Source: GCA-016699835 sp964543905
GTDB taxonomy: Bacteria > Planctomycetota > Phycisphaerae > Phycisphaerales > UBA1924
NCBI GenBank assembly: GCA_964543905.1
Contig: CAZIZO010000001.1
Coordinates: 310,001 to 374,000, forward strand
Direction: 5' to 3'
DNA: 64,000 bases
Under the pieces are notes generated by a model, which saw only the letters and a program-made list of their open reading frames with translations, was not told where the DNA came from and searched no databases. This document shows positions 30,071 to 38,839 of this stretch, one piece after another (positions within the stretch are counted from its first letter, which is position 1; each line of letters starts with the position of its first letter). Position numbers and translations under genes: made by a program.

Positions 30071-30952
30071 ATGACTCGCACACGGACGTTCGAGCGTGCC
30101 GCCCTCGCGGCCTGGGCTTTCCTCTTCTCCGGCTTCGCGGTTGTGTCGTTGACCGGCTGCGCCTCCGGCGGCAAGACGCCGGCCGACCAGGGCCCCCCCT
30201 ACGACCAACTCTACAGCACCGGGCGATACGCCGAGGCCTATGAAGAAGCCTCCAAGGTCGCCGGCTCCCTCTCCGGGAAGGACAAGCAGCATGCCGCCCT
30301 CGTCGCCGGGCTCTCCGCGCACGCCCTCAACAAAAACCCCGAAGCCGAAAAGTGGCTCCGCCCTCTCACCACCAGCAACGACCCCCAGGTCGCGGGCGAG
30401 TCCATGGCCACGCTCGGCCTCATCCTCCAAGAGCAATCCCGAAACGCCCAGGCCGCCGAGATGCTTGCCGGCGCCGCCTCCAAACTCACCGGAGACCAAG
30501 GCGCCCGCGCCGCCCTCTACGCGGGAGATTCCTATCGCGCCCTGGGCAAGCGCGACGACGCAACCAGAATGTACGAACTCGCCAAGTCCAAGGCCGAACG
30601 CGACAACGCCCTCAAGGTCATGATCTCCGACCGAATCGCCGGCGTCCCTCCTCCACCCAAGGGCTCCAAACTTTCCACCGCCGCCAACCGCGCCCCCGCC
30701 CCCAACGCCATGCCCCAAATGCGTGGCGGGGCCTTCACGGTCCAGGTCGGCGCGTTCTCCACTCCCGCCCTCGCCCAGCGTGAAGCCGCCAAGTTCAGCC
30801 GGTGGGGCGCTCCCCAGATCACCCCGATCACCTCCCGCGACGGCAAGACCCTCTACGCCGTCCGCTTGGGTTCCTTCGCCACCAAGGCCGACGCCGAGAA
30901 CTTCCGCCGACAGATCGGGTCCGCCGCCCGCGTGGTGCCCATCGGCTCGTAA
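30071..30952 (+). CDS. SPOR-domain lipoprotein with TPR-like helices
   Basis: A 293-residue lipoprotein. The signal peptide ends in the lipobox 'SLTGCAS' with Cys30 as the lipidation site. Residues about 45-200 are TPR-like helical hairpins ('YSTGRYAEAYEEASKVAG', 'GDSYRALGKRDDATRMYELA'). After a Pro/Ala linker, residues about 222-290 form a SPOR domain ('FTVQVGAFSTPALAQREAAK'; 'YAVRLGSFATKADAENFRRQ'), which binds glycan strands lacking stem peptides at sites of septal remodelling. Expected location is the outer membrane or periplasm, with a role in peptidoglycan or division. No ribosome site is visible. It is followed after 15 bases by the HAD gene and probably cotranscribed. Confidence 0.9.
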   Translation: MTRTRTFERAALAAWAFLFSGFAVVSLTGCASGGKTPADQGPPYDQLYSTGRYAEAYEEASKVAGSLSGKDKQHAALVAGLSAHALNKNPEAEKWLRPLTTSNDPQVAGESMATLGLILQEQSRNAQAAEMLAGAASKLTGDQGARAALYAGDSYRALGKRDDATRMYELAKSKAERDNALKVMISDRIAGVPPPPKGSKLSTAANRAPAPNAMPQMRGGAFTVQVGAFSTPALAQREAAKFSRWGAPQITPITSRDGKTLYAVRLGSFATKADAENFRRQIGSAARVVPIGS

Positions 30953-30967
30953 CTCCGACACGCGCCC

Positions 30968-31684
30968 ATGCTCCTCTTCTTCGACATCGACGCCACCCTC
31001 ATCAACACCTCCCGCTCCGGCATGCACTCCATGCAGGACGCCGGGCGCGAACTCTTCGGACCATCCTTCCGCGTCGACGGCGTCGACTTCGCCGGCCGCC
31101 TCGATCCCCTCATCCTCACCGATCTCCTCCTTCACAACAACCAACACCCGACGCCCGAGGCCCTCGCTCGGATGCGCGATCGCTACCGCGCCAACCTCAC
31201 CCGCCGCCTCGCCCAACCCGGCATCGGACGCACGCTCCCGGGTGTCCTCCCGCTCCTCCGGGCCCTGCGCGACAACCCCGGCGTCACCCTCGCCCTCCTC
31301 ACCGGCAACTTCGCCGACACCGGACAAATGAAACTCCGCGCCTGCGGCATCGACCCCGACTGGTTCCCCATCCACGTCTGGGGTGACGAGTCTCCCCACT
31401 CGCCCCCCGCGCGTCACCACCTCCCGCCCCTCGGCCTCCAACGATTCCACGCACGCCACAACCGCACCCTCCCGCCCCACCACGCCGTCATCATCGGCGA
31501 CACGCCCCACGACGTCGCTTGCGCCAAGGCCCACGGCCTGCGCAGCCTCGCCGTCGCCACCGGCTCCTACTCCATCTCGCAACTCCTCACCGCCCAACCC
31601 GATCGCGTCGTCCAAGACCTGTCCGAGACCGCCTCCATCGTGGAGTGGCTCACGACGCCCGCAAACTCCCACATGCCCGCGTAA
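30968..31684 (+). CDS. HAD-superfamily phosphatase
   Basis: A 238-residue hydrolase of the phosphoglycolate-phosphatase-like group. Motif I is 'FFDIDATLINT', with the nucleophile Asp6 and acid/base Asp8; the usual Gly after it is Ala9. Motif II Thr lies in 'LALLTGNF' and the acidic motif IV in 'IIGDTPHDVACAKA'. The helical cap between motifs I and II is present. The substrate is unknown; phosphoglycolate or a nucleotide is plausible. It follows the SPOR lipoprotein closely on the same strand, but no functional link is evident. Confidence 0.85.
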   Translation: MLLFFDIDATLINTSRSGMHSMQDAGRELFGPSFRVDGVDFAGRLDPLILTDLLLHNNQHPTPEALARMRDRYRANLTRRLAQPGIGRTLPGVLPLLRALRDNPGVTLALLTGNFADTGQMKLRACGIDPDWFPIHVWGDESPHSPPARHHLPPLGLQRFHARHNRTLPPHHAVIIGDTPHDVACAKAHGLRSLAVATGSYSISQLLTAQPDRVVQDLSETASIVEWLTTPANSHMPA

Positions 31685-31852
31685 CCGACAACCTTTCCGC
31701 GCTTACGGGACGTGTGCCGCACGAATTCCACCTCATCTCGCTCGCTCGAGCCCACATCCACGCTCGCCCTCGATAGAATCGGGGCCAAACTCTGGGGTGG
31801 CCCTCGCATCGTCGCGAGTCCCACCCCACACCCGCCCGGGAGGGCTGCGTCC

Positions 31853-32602
31853 ATGACCGAGAGTTACCGCGCACTCTGCAGCGACCTCTACGTGAACCAG
31901 AAGGTCTCCGTCAAAATGGAACTCCCGCGCACCCGCGAGAGCATCCTCGAACTCTTCGAGCGCATGCGCAAGCAGTTCCCCGCCATGAACCAGTTCCGTC
32001 GCGCACGCGACGAGTACGCCCTCGAATCCCCTCAGAGCGACGCCCCCCACCGCTGGCTCGCCCTCAAGCCCACCAACATCCGCACCGGTACCGTCAACCC
32101 CTCCGGATTCACCGAGGCGTATCAACTCCACAAGTCCGTCCTCGACGTCGCCCCCACCTACCTCTCCATCACGCCACTCGACCTTGATTACATCGAACTC
32201 CTCTACGGCTTCGATCTCCAGGCCGGCGGCAACCACGACGCCATCGTCCTCGATGCCCTCGTCCCCGGCTCCCCCCTCGCCGCGCTCCTGAACGTCCCGG
32301 GCGCCACGCCCATCGACTGCCAGCCCGTCATCGGCCTCACCATCCCGCAGTCCCAGATCGAGGTCCACTTCGAGGTCAAGACCCGCCCCCCCGCCATGGT
32401 TGCCCGCGATCCCGAAAATCGCAGCAACGACCCCATCAGCGTCTACCTCACCCTCCGCAAGTTCGGCTCCGTCGCCGATCTCAAGGACTTGACCAAGGTC
32501 TTTAACCAGATGGCGTCCATCGGCGAAGAACTCGTCGAGACCCGCCTCGTCCCCGGGCTCCTCATGCCCATCCGGGAAGCCATCGGGTCGGGCAATCTCT
32601 GA
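31853..32602 (+). CDS. conserved cytoplasmic protein of unknown function
   Basis: A 249-residue soluble protein without signal peptide or membrane helix. GGGAGGG lies nine bases before the ATG. The sequence mixes helices at the N-terminus ('RESILELFERMRKQFPAMNQ') with beta-rich segments ('YLSITPLDLDYIELLYGFDL') and a conserved-looking core ('GNHDAIVLDALVPGSPLAAL'). I recognise the general look of a planctomycete-specific family, but no enzyme motif is present. It may be the last gene of a short run begun by the SPOR lipoprotein, although 168 bases separate it from the HAD gene. Confidence 0.75.
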   Translation: MTESYRALCSDLYVNQKVSVKMELPRTRESILELFERMRKQFPAMNQFRRARDEYALESPQSDAPHRWLALKPTNIRTGTVNPSGFTEAYQLHKSVLDVAPTYLSITPLDLDYIELLYGFDLQAGGNHDAIVLDALVPGSPLAALLNVPGATPIDCQPVIGLTIPQSQIEVHFEVKTRPPAMVARDPENRSNDPISVYLTLRKFGSVADLKDLTKVFNQMASIGEELVETRLVPGLLMPIREAIGSGNL

Positions 32603-32923
32603 CCATCCATCACCCTCGTACCTCAACTCCCTCGTTTCCCGACATCCGTGTTTCGCGCAGTGACCTCGTTCGTGCGCACAAACGACGTCACTCCCCCAAC
32701 AATTGCCGTGCGAACTCGCTTGACCCCACAACCGCGGACACGCCGAGAGCGTACCGTTTTGCGGAGGGTCACTCCCCGGCTCGGGGTGGTTCGTGACGGA
32801 GATCGCTCCCCCGCGGCTCGGTTTGATCTTCCCAGGGCATGATCCCCCGCCGATGGGTCGATAGTCCATGGCGGCCCACGCTCCTGCGCGGTACCCGGTT
32901 CAGGTGGCTCTCGAGGAGCATCG
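32603..32923. other. intergenic region upstream of the envelope operon
   Basis: A 321-base region whose only distinct structure is the long palindrome at 32659-32692. The rest shows no gene. The promoter of the 32924-40089 operon must be here or just downstream of the palindrome. Confidence 0.6.
32659..32692. promoter_or_regulatory. 34-bp near-perfect palindrome, probable operator
   Basis: The two 17-base arms (32659-32675 and 32676-32692) pair at 15 of 17 positions with no spacer; the inner core is TCGTTcGTGCGCACaAACGA. It lacks a T-run and has no loop, so it suits a dimeric DNA-binding protein better than a terminator. It lies 232 bases before the start of the envelope operon. Confidence 0.6.
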
Positions 32924-35900
32924 ATGCACACCGAAGGCGATCCCCAAGCCGAGCCCCAGCCCACCCCGCCGCCGGACGCCACGCCGGTCGTGCGGACGCT
33001 GGTTCGCCTGCGTGCCGCCGCTCGACGCCGCCTGATCTTCCAAAGTTCGGGCGTGCTCCTGGCGTTCGCGATCGTCGCGATCATCCTCGTCGCGTTCCTC
33101 GATTTCGTGGTCCGGATGCCGACGGGTGTGCGCGTGATCCTGTGGTTGATCGGTGCGTGCACGCTCGCGATCGCGGCGTATCGCCGCGTGACTCCCGCGC
33201 TCAAGTTCCGACCCCCGCTGGCGGAGATCGCGATCCGCCTCGAGAACACGCCCGAGGGGCGCCGGGCGGGGCTTCGCGGCGTCATCGCGGCGGGGCTCGA
33301 ACTCGCCGAGCAGGGCTCGAACATCCCCACCACCGCGCACCTGAGCCAGCACGCCGTCGCCCGAGCCGTCGAGCAACTCGCCATCGTTCGTCCGCGGGCG
33401 CTCCTGCTTCGTCCCGCGAACACGCGCCGCGTCGCGGGCCTGCTGCTGGCCTCGCTCACCGTCGCCGCGGGCCTGTGGGTCTGGAAGCACGACCTCGCCC
33501 ACATCGGCGCGCGCCGCGTCCTGACGCCCTGGGCCGATGTCTCTTGGCCCAAGCGCACCGGGCTCATCGACGCTCATCCGCTCGAAGCCCACCCCACCAC
33601 CGCCGCCCTTCCGCTCCGTGCGCTCCTCACTAAGACGCCCTATGCCCAGGGAAAGACCGACGTCGCCGTGTCGTACCACGTCGAGATCAACGGCAAGAAG
33701 GGCCCCTCGCAGCGCGTGCTCCTCACTTCGCAGGGCCCTCGAACCCTCGAAGGCCCGACGCCCCTCTCGGGCGAACTCTTCGAGCGTCTGCTCGAGCCCG
33801 CGGCCCTGCTCGGCGCGGGCGAGGGTCCGCGCGAGCATGCGACCGCCGTGCTCGAATACTCCTTCGAGACCGACGACGACGCCACCGCCTCGCACCGTGT
33901 CGCGCTCGTCGAGCCCCCCGCCATCCGCGCCGCGACACTCGTCATCACGCCACCCGCCTATGCCCTGAACGTGCTGGGCAACGAATCGCCCTTTGCCGTG
34001 GGCGCCCGTGACGTCGGCCCGGGCACCGATCCGCGGGCGACCATCTCGCCCGTGCTGCGTGGCTCGCGGGTTCGGCTCGAACTCGAACTCAACAAGCCCC
34101 TCGCGATCCAGGGCGGCGAGCCGCGGGCGATCCTTGGCGCGATGGCGCCGGGCGCCAACCTGCCCGCCGACGCCAAGGTCGATGTTTCGAGCGCCACGTG
34201 GAAGATCGAGTGGCGAGCGGATGCGTCCGTTCGCGTTCCGATCGTTCTTCGAGATCAGTACGGTCTGGGGAGTGTGGACGAGCCCGTGTACCGGGTGGAG
34301 GTGGCCGACGATCGCGTGCCGACGGCGCTTGTGATCGAGCCGGCGCAGGACGAATCGGTGCTGCCGACGGCGCTCGTCCCTTCATCGGTCGAGGGGCGTG
34401 ACGACGTGGCGTTGCGGTCGATCTCGCTCCAGACGCAGAAGGCGGTCCAGGAACCGACCTCCGCCGGCGCGCCTCCCGAATCGAAGGGTGAACCCGTCCC
34501 GCTCGCGTTGAAGGACACGTGGGCGACGGGCGAAGATCGGACCAAGGCGCGAGTGGCTGCATCCATTGACCTGGCTTCGATGGCCCTCAGGTCGGGCGAC
34601 GAGGTGTGGATCACGGGCGTGGCGACGGACGCGTACGACCTCGACGGGCTGACGCACGAGCCCACGCGATCGGCGATCCGTCGCCTGCGCATCATCTCCG
34701 AGAGCGAGTTCGTGGAGCAAGTGCGGGCCGAGTTGGCCGCCGTGCGCGAGGCGTCGATGCGGCTGGAGCAGGAGCAGGCCCGCCTGAGCGAATCCCGCCC
34801 GCAGGCTTTGGACCATCGCGAAGCCGCGGCGCAGCAGCGGGACCGCCAGCGCTCGATCGGCGATCGCCTGGGTCCGCTCGACGACGTGCTCAAGCGGCTC
34901 GCGCAACGCATGGAGCGGAATCAGTTCGCGGATCGAGAGATGCGCGGACTGCTCGACGACGCGACGGGCCTGCTCCAATCGGCGGCGGAATCCTCTCGGG
35001 AGGCGCAACAGTCGCTCGACGAACTGACCAAGCCCGACCGGGGTCGGCAGGAGCGCGAGCGTGCGGCGGCGAGGGCGGGCGAGCAGCAGAAAGCCACCGA
35101 CGACTCGCTCACGCAACTGGCGAACATGCTCGATCGCGGGCAGGATTCCTGGGCGGTACGCCGACAACTGGAGAAGTTGCTGAGCGATCAGCGGCAGGTG
35201 CAGGCGCAAACCAAGGCGACCGGGCAGAGCCTGCGTGGGCAGGACGCCTCGGCGCTCCATCCGCAGGAGCGGCTGGAACTCGAGCAACTCGCGCAGCGTC
35301 AGCAGGAACTCGCCCAGCGGGGCTCGCAGGCGATCGATCAGTTGCAGCAACGCGCGCAGCAGATGGAAAAGGCCGACCAGGGTCAGTCGCAAGCCATGAA
35401 ACAGGCGGCGAAAGAGGCACGAGAGACGCAACTGGAAGCGACGCAGCGCGACGCGGCGGAGCAGATCCGCAAGAACCAGACCAGCCAGGCGGAACAGCAG
35501 CAGGAGCAGGCGATCTCGTCGATCCGCAAGATGCTGCAGCAACTCGACGACGTGCAGCAGCAGCGGGACCAGGCGCTGCGTCGGCAGATCGCGGAGTTGG
35601 CCGACCAACTCCGCAAACTCGTGCAGCGGCAGGACCAGGAGATCGCCCTGCTGGGCAAGGGCATGGCGGGCGCGGGGCTGGACGGCCTGGATCGGGGCAT
35701 GATCGCGATCAACACCGACACGCTCGCCGCCGAGGAGCGCGTGCGCAAGGAACTCCGCGGCGCGGGCAAGATCGTCGGGTTGCTGGGTTCCGCGGCGGAT
35801 GCGCAGTCGTCGGCGATCTCGGCGCTTCGCCTCAAGCCCGCGGACGGTCCACAGGCCGACGAGAGCGAACGCACGAGCCTCTCCCGCCTGCGTGAGGCGC

Positions 35901-36718
35901 TGGTCGAGTTGGAGAAGTTGGAGGACGACGCGCAGGAGGCCGAGCGGCAGCAGAAGCGGGGTGAACTGCTCCGGGCCTACCAGGAAGCCCTGGAGAAGCA
36001 AGTCGCGATCGCGGGCGAAGCCCGAGCGTTCGTGGGGAAGGAGATCGGGCGGCGCGAGCGCGTGACGCTGCGGACGATCGGGGACAAGCAACAGACGCTG
36101 CACGCGGAGGTCGCGAAGGTCCGCTCCGAAAACCAGGACATCGGCGATTCGGAACTCTTCGATTTCGCGCACCGTCGGCTCGATCGAGTTCAGAGCGCCG
36201 CGGCCAAAGCGCTCCTCGAGGGCGAGGCGACGACGCAGGTCAAGCAGGATCAAGACTCGGCGGTGGCGGTGCTGCGCTCGCTCGTCGAGGCGCTGAAGGA
36301 TGCACAGAAAAAGAAGGACGACTTCCGCGAGAACGAGGGCGGCGGCGGGGGCGGTGGTCAAGGGGGGCAGGGCGGACAGAAGCCCAAACTGCTGCCGCCC
36401 TACTCGGAACTGAAGTTGCTGCGCATGATGCAGCAGGAAGCGGCGGAACGCACGCGATCGGCGAGCGACGCGGGCGAGGTCGTCGAGCCCGTGGGCGACC
36501 TGCAACGTGAACTCGCCGACTTGGCGCAGAAACTATTGGAGAAGGTGAAGAGTGCGGGTCGGGGCGGCATGCCCGTGTCGCCGACGCGGGAGCCGGAGGT
36601 TCATCCCGAGGGTGGAGCAACGCCCTCGCCCGCGGATGAAGCGGTGAAAGGCGAGGGCGCCGCACCCCCACCCGCGGAGAAGGCCGAAGAGCAGGCGAAG
36701 CAGGGAGGAAGGCGATGA
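32924..36718 (+). CDS. large membrane-anchored coiled-coil protein of a planctomycete envelope operon
   Basis: A 1,264-residue protein. Two hydrophobic helices near the N-terminus ('SGVLLAFAIVAIILVAFLDF' and 'ILWLIGACTLAIAAYRRV') and a third near residue 170 ('VAGLLLASLTVAAGLWVW') anchor it in the cytoplasmic membrane. Residues about 190-590 look beta-rich, probably extracytoplasmic. From about 600 to 1,150 it is a long Gln/Arg/Glu-rich coiled coil ('QRQQELAQRGSQAIDQLQQR'). A Gly-rich hinge (36340-36380) and a Pro/Glu-rich tail close it. The layout resembles the DUF4175-like membrane proteins that accompany vWA/BatA genes, though no MoxR or vWA gene is present here. It overlaps the next gene by four bases. 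Confidence 0.85.
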   Translation: MHTEGDPQAEPQPTPPPDATPVVRTLVRLRAAARRRLIFQSSGVLLAFAIVAIILVAFLDFVVRMPTGVRVILWLIGACTLAIAAYRRVTPALKFRPPLAEIAIRLENTPEGRRAGLRGVIAAGLELAEQGSNIPTTAHLSQHAVARAVEQLAIVRPRALLLRPANTRRVAGLLLASLTVAAGLWVWKHDLAHIGARRVLTPWADVSWPKRTGLIDAHPLEAHPTTAALPLRALLTKTPYAQGKTDVAVSYHVEINGKKGPSQRVLLTSQGPRTLEGPTPLSGELFERLLEPAALLGAGEGPREHATAVLEYSFETDDDATASHRVALVEPPAIRAATLVITPPAYALNVLGNESPFAVGARDVGPGTDPRATISPVLRGSRVRLELELNKPLAIQGGEPRAILGAMAPGANLPADAKVDVSSATWKIEWRADASVRVPIVLRDQYGLGSVDEPVYRVEVADDRVPTALVIEPAQDESVLPTALVPSSVEGRDDVALRSISLQTQKAVQEPTSAGAPPESKGEPVPLALKDTWATGEDRTKARVAASIDLASMALRSGDEVWITGVATDAYDLDGLTHEPTRSAIRRLRIISESEFVEQVRAELAAVREASMRLEQEQARLSESRPQALDHREAAAQQRDRQRSIGDRLGPLDDVLKRLAQRMERNQFADREMRGLLDDATGLLQSAAESSREAQQSLDELTKPDRGRQERERAAARAGEQQKATDDSLTQLANMLDRGQDSWAVRRQLEKLLSDQRQVQAQTKATGQSLRGQDASALHPQERLELEQLAQRQQELAQRGSQAIDQLQQRAQQMEKADQGQSQAMKQAAKEARETQLEATQRDAAEQIRKNQTSQAEQQQEQAISSIRKMLQQLDDVQQQRDQALRRQIAELADQLRKLVQRQDQEIALLGKGMAGAGLDGLDRGMIAINTDTLAAEERVRKELRGAGKIVGLLGSAADAQSSAISALRLKPADGPQADESERTSLSRLREALVELEKLEDDAQEAERQQKRGELLRAYQEALEKQVAIAGEARAFVGKEIGRRERVTLRTIGDKQQTLHAEVAKVRSENQDIGDSELFDFAHRRLDRVQSAAAKALLEGEATTQVKQDQDSAVAVLRSLVEALKDAQKKKDDFRENEGGGGGGGQGGQGGQKPKLLPPYSELKLLRMMQQEAAERTRSASDAGEVVEPVGDLQRELADLAQKLLEKVKSAGRGGMPVSPTREPEVHPEGGATPSPADEAVKGEGAAPPPAEKAEEQAKQGGRR

Positions 36719-37485
36719 AGCATGTCCGGTGGTACGTGCGGATGCTGACGATCGGCGGCCTGGGCGCCGGAGTGATGGCGCAGGGACCATTGCCGGAGCA
36801 GCCGAGCGAGGGAGCGACGAAGACGGAGCGGACGAAGGAGCCCACGCTCGATGAGTTGCTGGGTTTGCCTACGACGAACGATCGCGATCTTCCAAGGATT
36901 GGCGAGGGTGATGCGGCCACGTCCAAGCCGGAGCACGCCGGCAAGACGAGCGACGCGAACACGGCGGCGCTCGATCGGTTGCTGACGACGGAGGAGGTTG
37001 AGGAAGAGTTCGCGCAGGCGGTGCAGTTGATGGGCGAGGCCTCGACGCGCTTGAACGCCGGGAAGGACTACGGAATCGAGACCCAGCGCATGCAGGAGTC
37101 GATCCTTCGAAAACTGGACAAACTGCTGGACGACGCGCAGAAGCGCCAGCAGCAGAAGCAACAGAAGAGCAGTTCGTCCAAGTCGCAGCAGCAACCGCAG
37201 CCGCAGAAGCAGAATCAGCAGCCCAAGCAGCAGCAGAGCGCCGCGCAGAAGAACCAGTCGGCACAGGGGCCGCAGGCGAATCAGGGTGGGCCGCCGGGGA
37301 GGCGCGACGGCGCGGGCAGCGCGGTCAACGCGGGGGGCGGCGCGGAATGGGGAAACCTCCCCGAGCGACTGCGCGATTCGCTCATGCAAGGTCAGGGGGA
37401 CAGTTACAGTTCGACCTATCGGAGCAAGACGGAGGAGTACTACAGGCGACTGGCGGAAGAGCCCAAGCCGACAACGCCGAAGTAG
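36715..37485 (+). CDS. secreted Gln-rich protein of the envelope operon
   Basis: A 256-residue protein with an N-terminal hydrophobic signal ('YVRMLTIGGLGAGVMAQG'), so probably exported. Residues about 85-140 form amphipathic helices ('EEEFAQAVQLMGEASTRLNA'). Residues about 140-190 are a low-complexity Gln/Lys/Ser tract. A Gly/Ala-rich linker leads to a short conserved-looking end ('WGNLPERLRDSLMQGQGDSY', then 'YYRRLAEEP'). The end matches the pattern I recall in small proteins that follow DUF4175-like genes in planctomycetes. The start overlaps the previous stop (ATGA), implying coupled translation and a shared complex or process. The molecular role is unknown. Confidence 0.8.
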   Translation: MKHVRWYVRMLTIGGLGAGVMAQGPLPEQPSEGATKTERTKEPTLDELLGLPTTNDRDLPRIGEGDAATSKPEHAGKTSDANTAALDRLLTTEEVEEEFAQAVQLMGEASTRLNAGKDYGIETQRMQESILRKLDKLLDDAQKRQQQKQQKSSSSKSQQQPQPQKQNQQPKQQQSAAQKNQSAQGPQANQGGPPGRRDGAGSAVNAGGGAEWGNLPERLRDSLMQGQGDSYSSTYRSKTEEYYRRLAEEPKPTTPK

Positions 37486-37507
37486 GAGATGAAGGTGTTC
37501 GTGCAGG

Positions 37508-38839
37508 GTGGCCACGATCGCTCCACAGGGTGCAGCGGGCGACGGAGAGCGTGGCGGGAACAAGAAGAACCTCTGGTGGGCCTCACCCATGGTGGATCCG
37601 AAAGCAATCGCGGTGCGGATGGCGGGCGGGCTGGCATTGGGCGCGAGCACCCTCGCGAGCCACGGACAAGGCTGGCCGATCGGTTTTTATGCGTCGATCG
37701 CGCCACCACCGGCGAAGTCGCCGGACCAGGTTGCATCGGAACCGATCGTGCCGAGCGTCCCCGGCGAGGCGGGGATGGCGAGTAAGCAGGGTCCGTCCGT
37801 GGACGCTCGGGGAGGGCGAGAAGGCACGTCGGCGAACGACCCGCTTGGGCACGCGATGGAGGTGAGCGACGACGTGTTGCCCGGCGAGATCACCCCGGAA
37901 CTGGAATCCGCCGTGGCGCATGGGCTGGCGGCGCTGGCGCGCTTCCAGCGTCCGGACGGTTCGTTCGGAGAGGGGCAGTTCGGGGGCAACGTCGCGATCA
38001 CGGCGCTCGCGGGGATCGCGTTCATGGCCGACGGGCACATCCCAGGGCGCGGGGCGTATGGCGACAATGTGAGCAAGGCGCTGGAGTACATCCTGGCGAA
38101 CTGCGCGGAGAACGGCGTGATCGCGGGTGAGACGGCGAGCGGGCCGATGTATGGACACGGCTTCGCGACGCTCTTTCTGGGCGAGGTGTACGGGATGTTG
38201 CCCGGAGGGGCGGAGAGCACGCTCACGGCACGGACGCATCAGGCGCTGGTGCGCGCGGTGCGGCTGATCGAGACGACGCAGAACGAGGAGGGTGGCTGGC
38301 GCTACAACCCCTTACCCTACGACGCGGACGTGAGCGTGACGATCTGCCAAGTGATGGCGCTGCGGTCGGCGCGGAACGCGGGGTTGGACGTGTCGAAGCA
38401 GGTCATCGAACGAGCCGTGAAGTATGTGCAGGCGTGCCAGAATCCGGACGGCGGATTCCGCTACCAGATGCAGGGTGGGCCGAGCCTCTGGCCGCGATCG
38501 GCGGCGGGGGTGGCGACCCTGTATTATGCGGGGAAGTACGACGACGCGGGAATTCCGCGCGGGCTCAAGTACCTGGAAGACAACGCGATGCCCGGGAAGA
38601 ACGGGCCCAACTCGCTGCACTATTTCTATGGGCACTATTACGCGGTCCAGGCGATGTTCTTGAAAGGGAAGGAGTCGTGGGCGACCTGGTGGCCTGCCAT
38701 CCGGTCCGAGTTGCTCTCGACCCAGAATACGGACACGGGGGTTTGGAGTGATTCGAGCGTTGGTGATGCCTATGGGACGGCGATGGCGCTGATCATCCTG
38801 CAAATGCCCAAGCGATATCTTCCGATCTATCAGAAATGA
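37508..38839 (+). CDS. exported prenyltransferase/squalene-oxidase-repeat (alpha/alpha toroid) protein
   Basis: A 443-residue protein with a signal-like N-terminal segment ('MAGGLALGASTLASHGQG'). From about residue 120 it carries repeats of the prenyltransferase/squalene oxidase class, each with a 'xxDGSFG' or 'xxxGGWRY' turn: 'FQRPDGSFGEGQFGGNVAIT', 'TQNEEGGWRYNPLPYDADVS', 'CQNPDGGFRYQM', 'TDTGVWSDSSVGDAYGTAMA'. This predicts an alpha/alpha toroid. No cyclase DxDD motif was seen, so a binding or scaffolding role is more likely than terpene cyclisation. The start is uncertain: GTG at 37508 is used, with an ATG at 37589 as alternative. It is the third gene of the operon and overlaps the fourth by four bases. 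Confidence 0.83.
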   Translation: MATIAPQGAAGDGERGGNKKNLWWASPMVDPKAIAVRMAGGLALGASTLASHGQGWPIGFYASIAPPPAKSPDQVASEPIVPSVPGEAGMASKQGPSVDARGGREGTSANDPLGHAMEVSDDVLPGEITPELESAVAHGLAALARFQRPDGSFGEGQFGGNVAITALAGIAFMADGHIPGRGAYGDNVSKALEYILANCAENGVIAGETASGPMYGHGFATLFLGEVYGMLPGGAESTLTARTHQALVRAVRLIETTQNEEGGWRYNPLPYDADVSVTICQVMALRSARNAGLDVSKQVIERAVKYVQACQNPDGGFRYQMQGGPSLWPRSAAGVATLYYAGKYDDAGIPRGLKYLEDNAMPGKNGPNSLHYFYGHYYAVQAMFLKGKESWATWWPAIRSELLSTQNTDTGVWSDSSVGDAYGTAMALIILQMPKRYLPIYQK

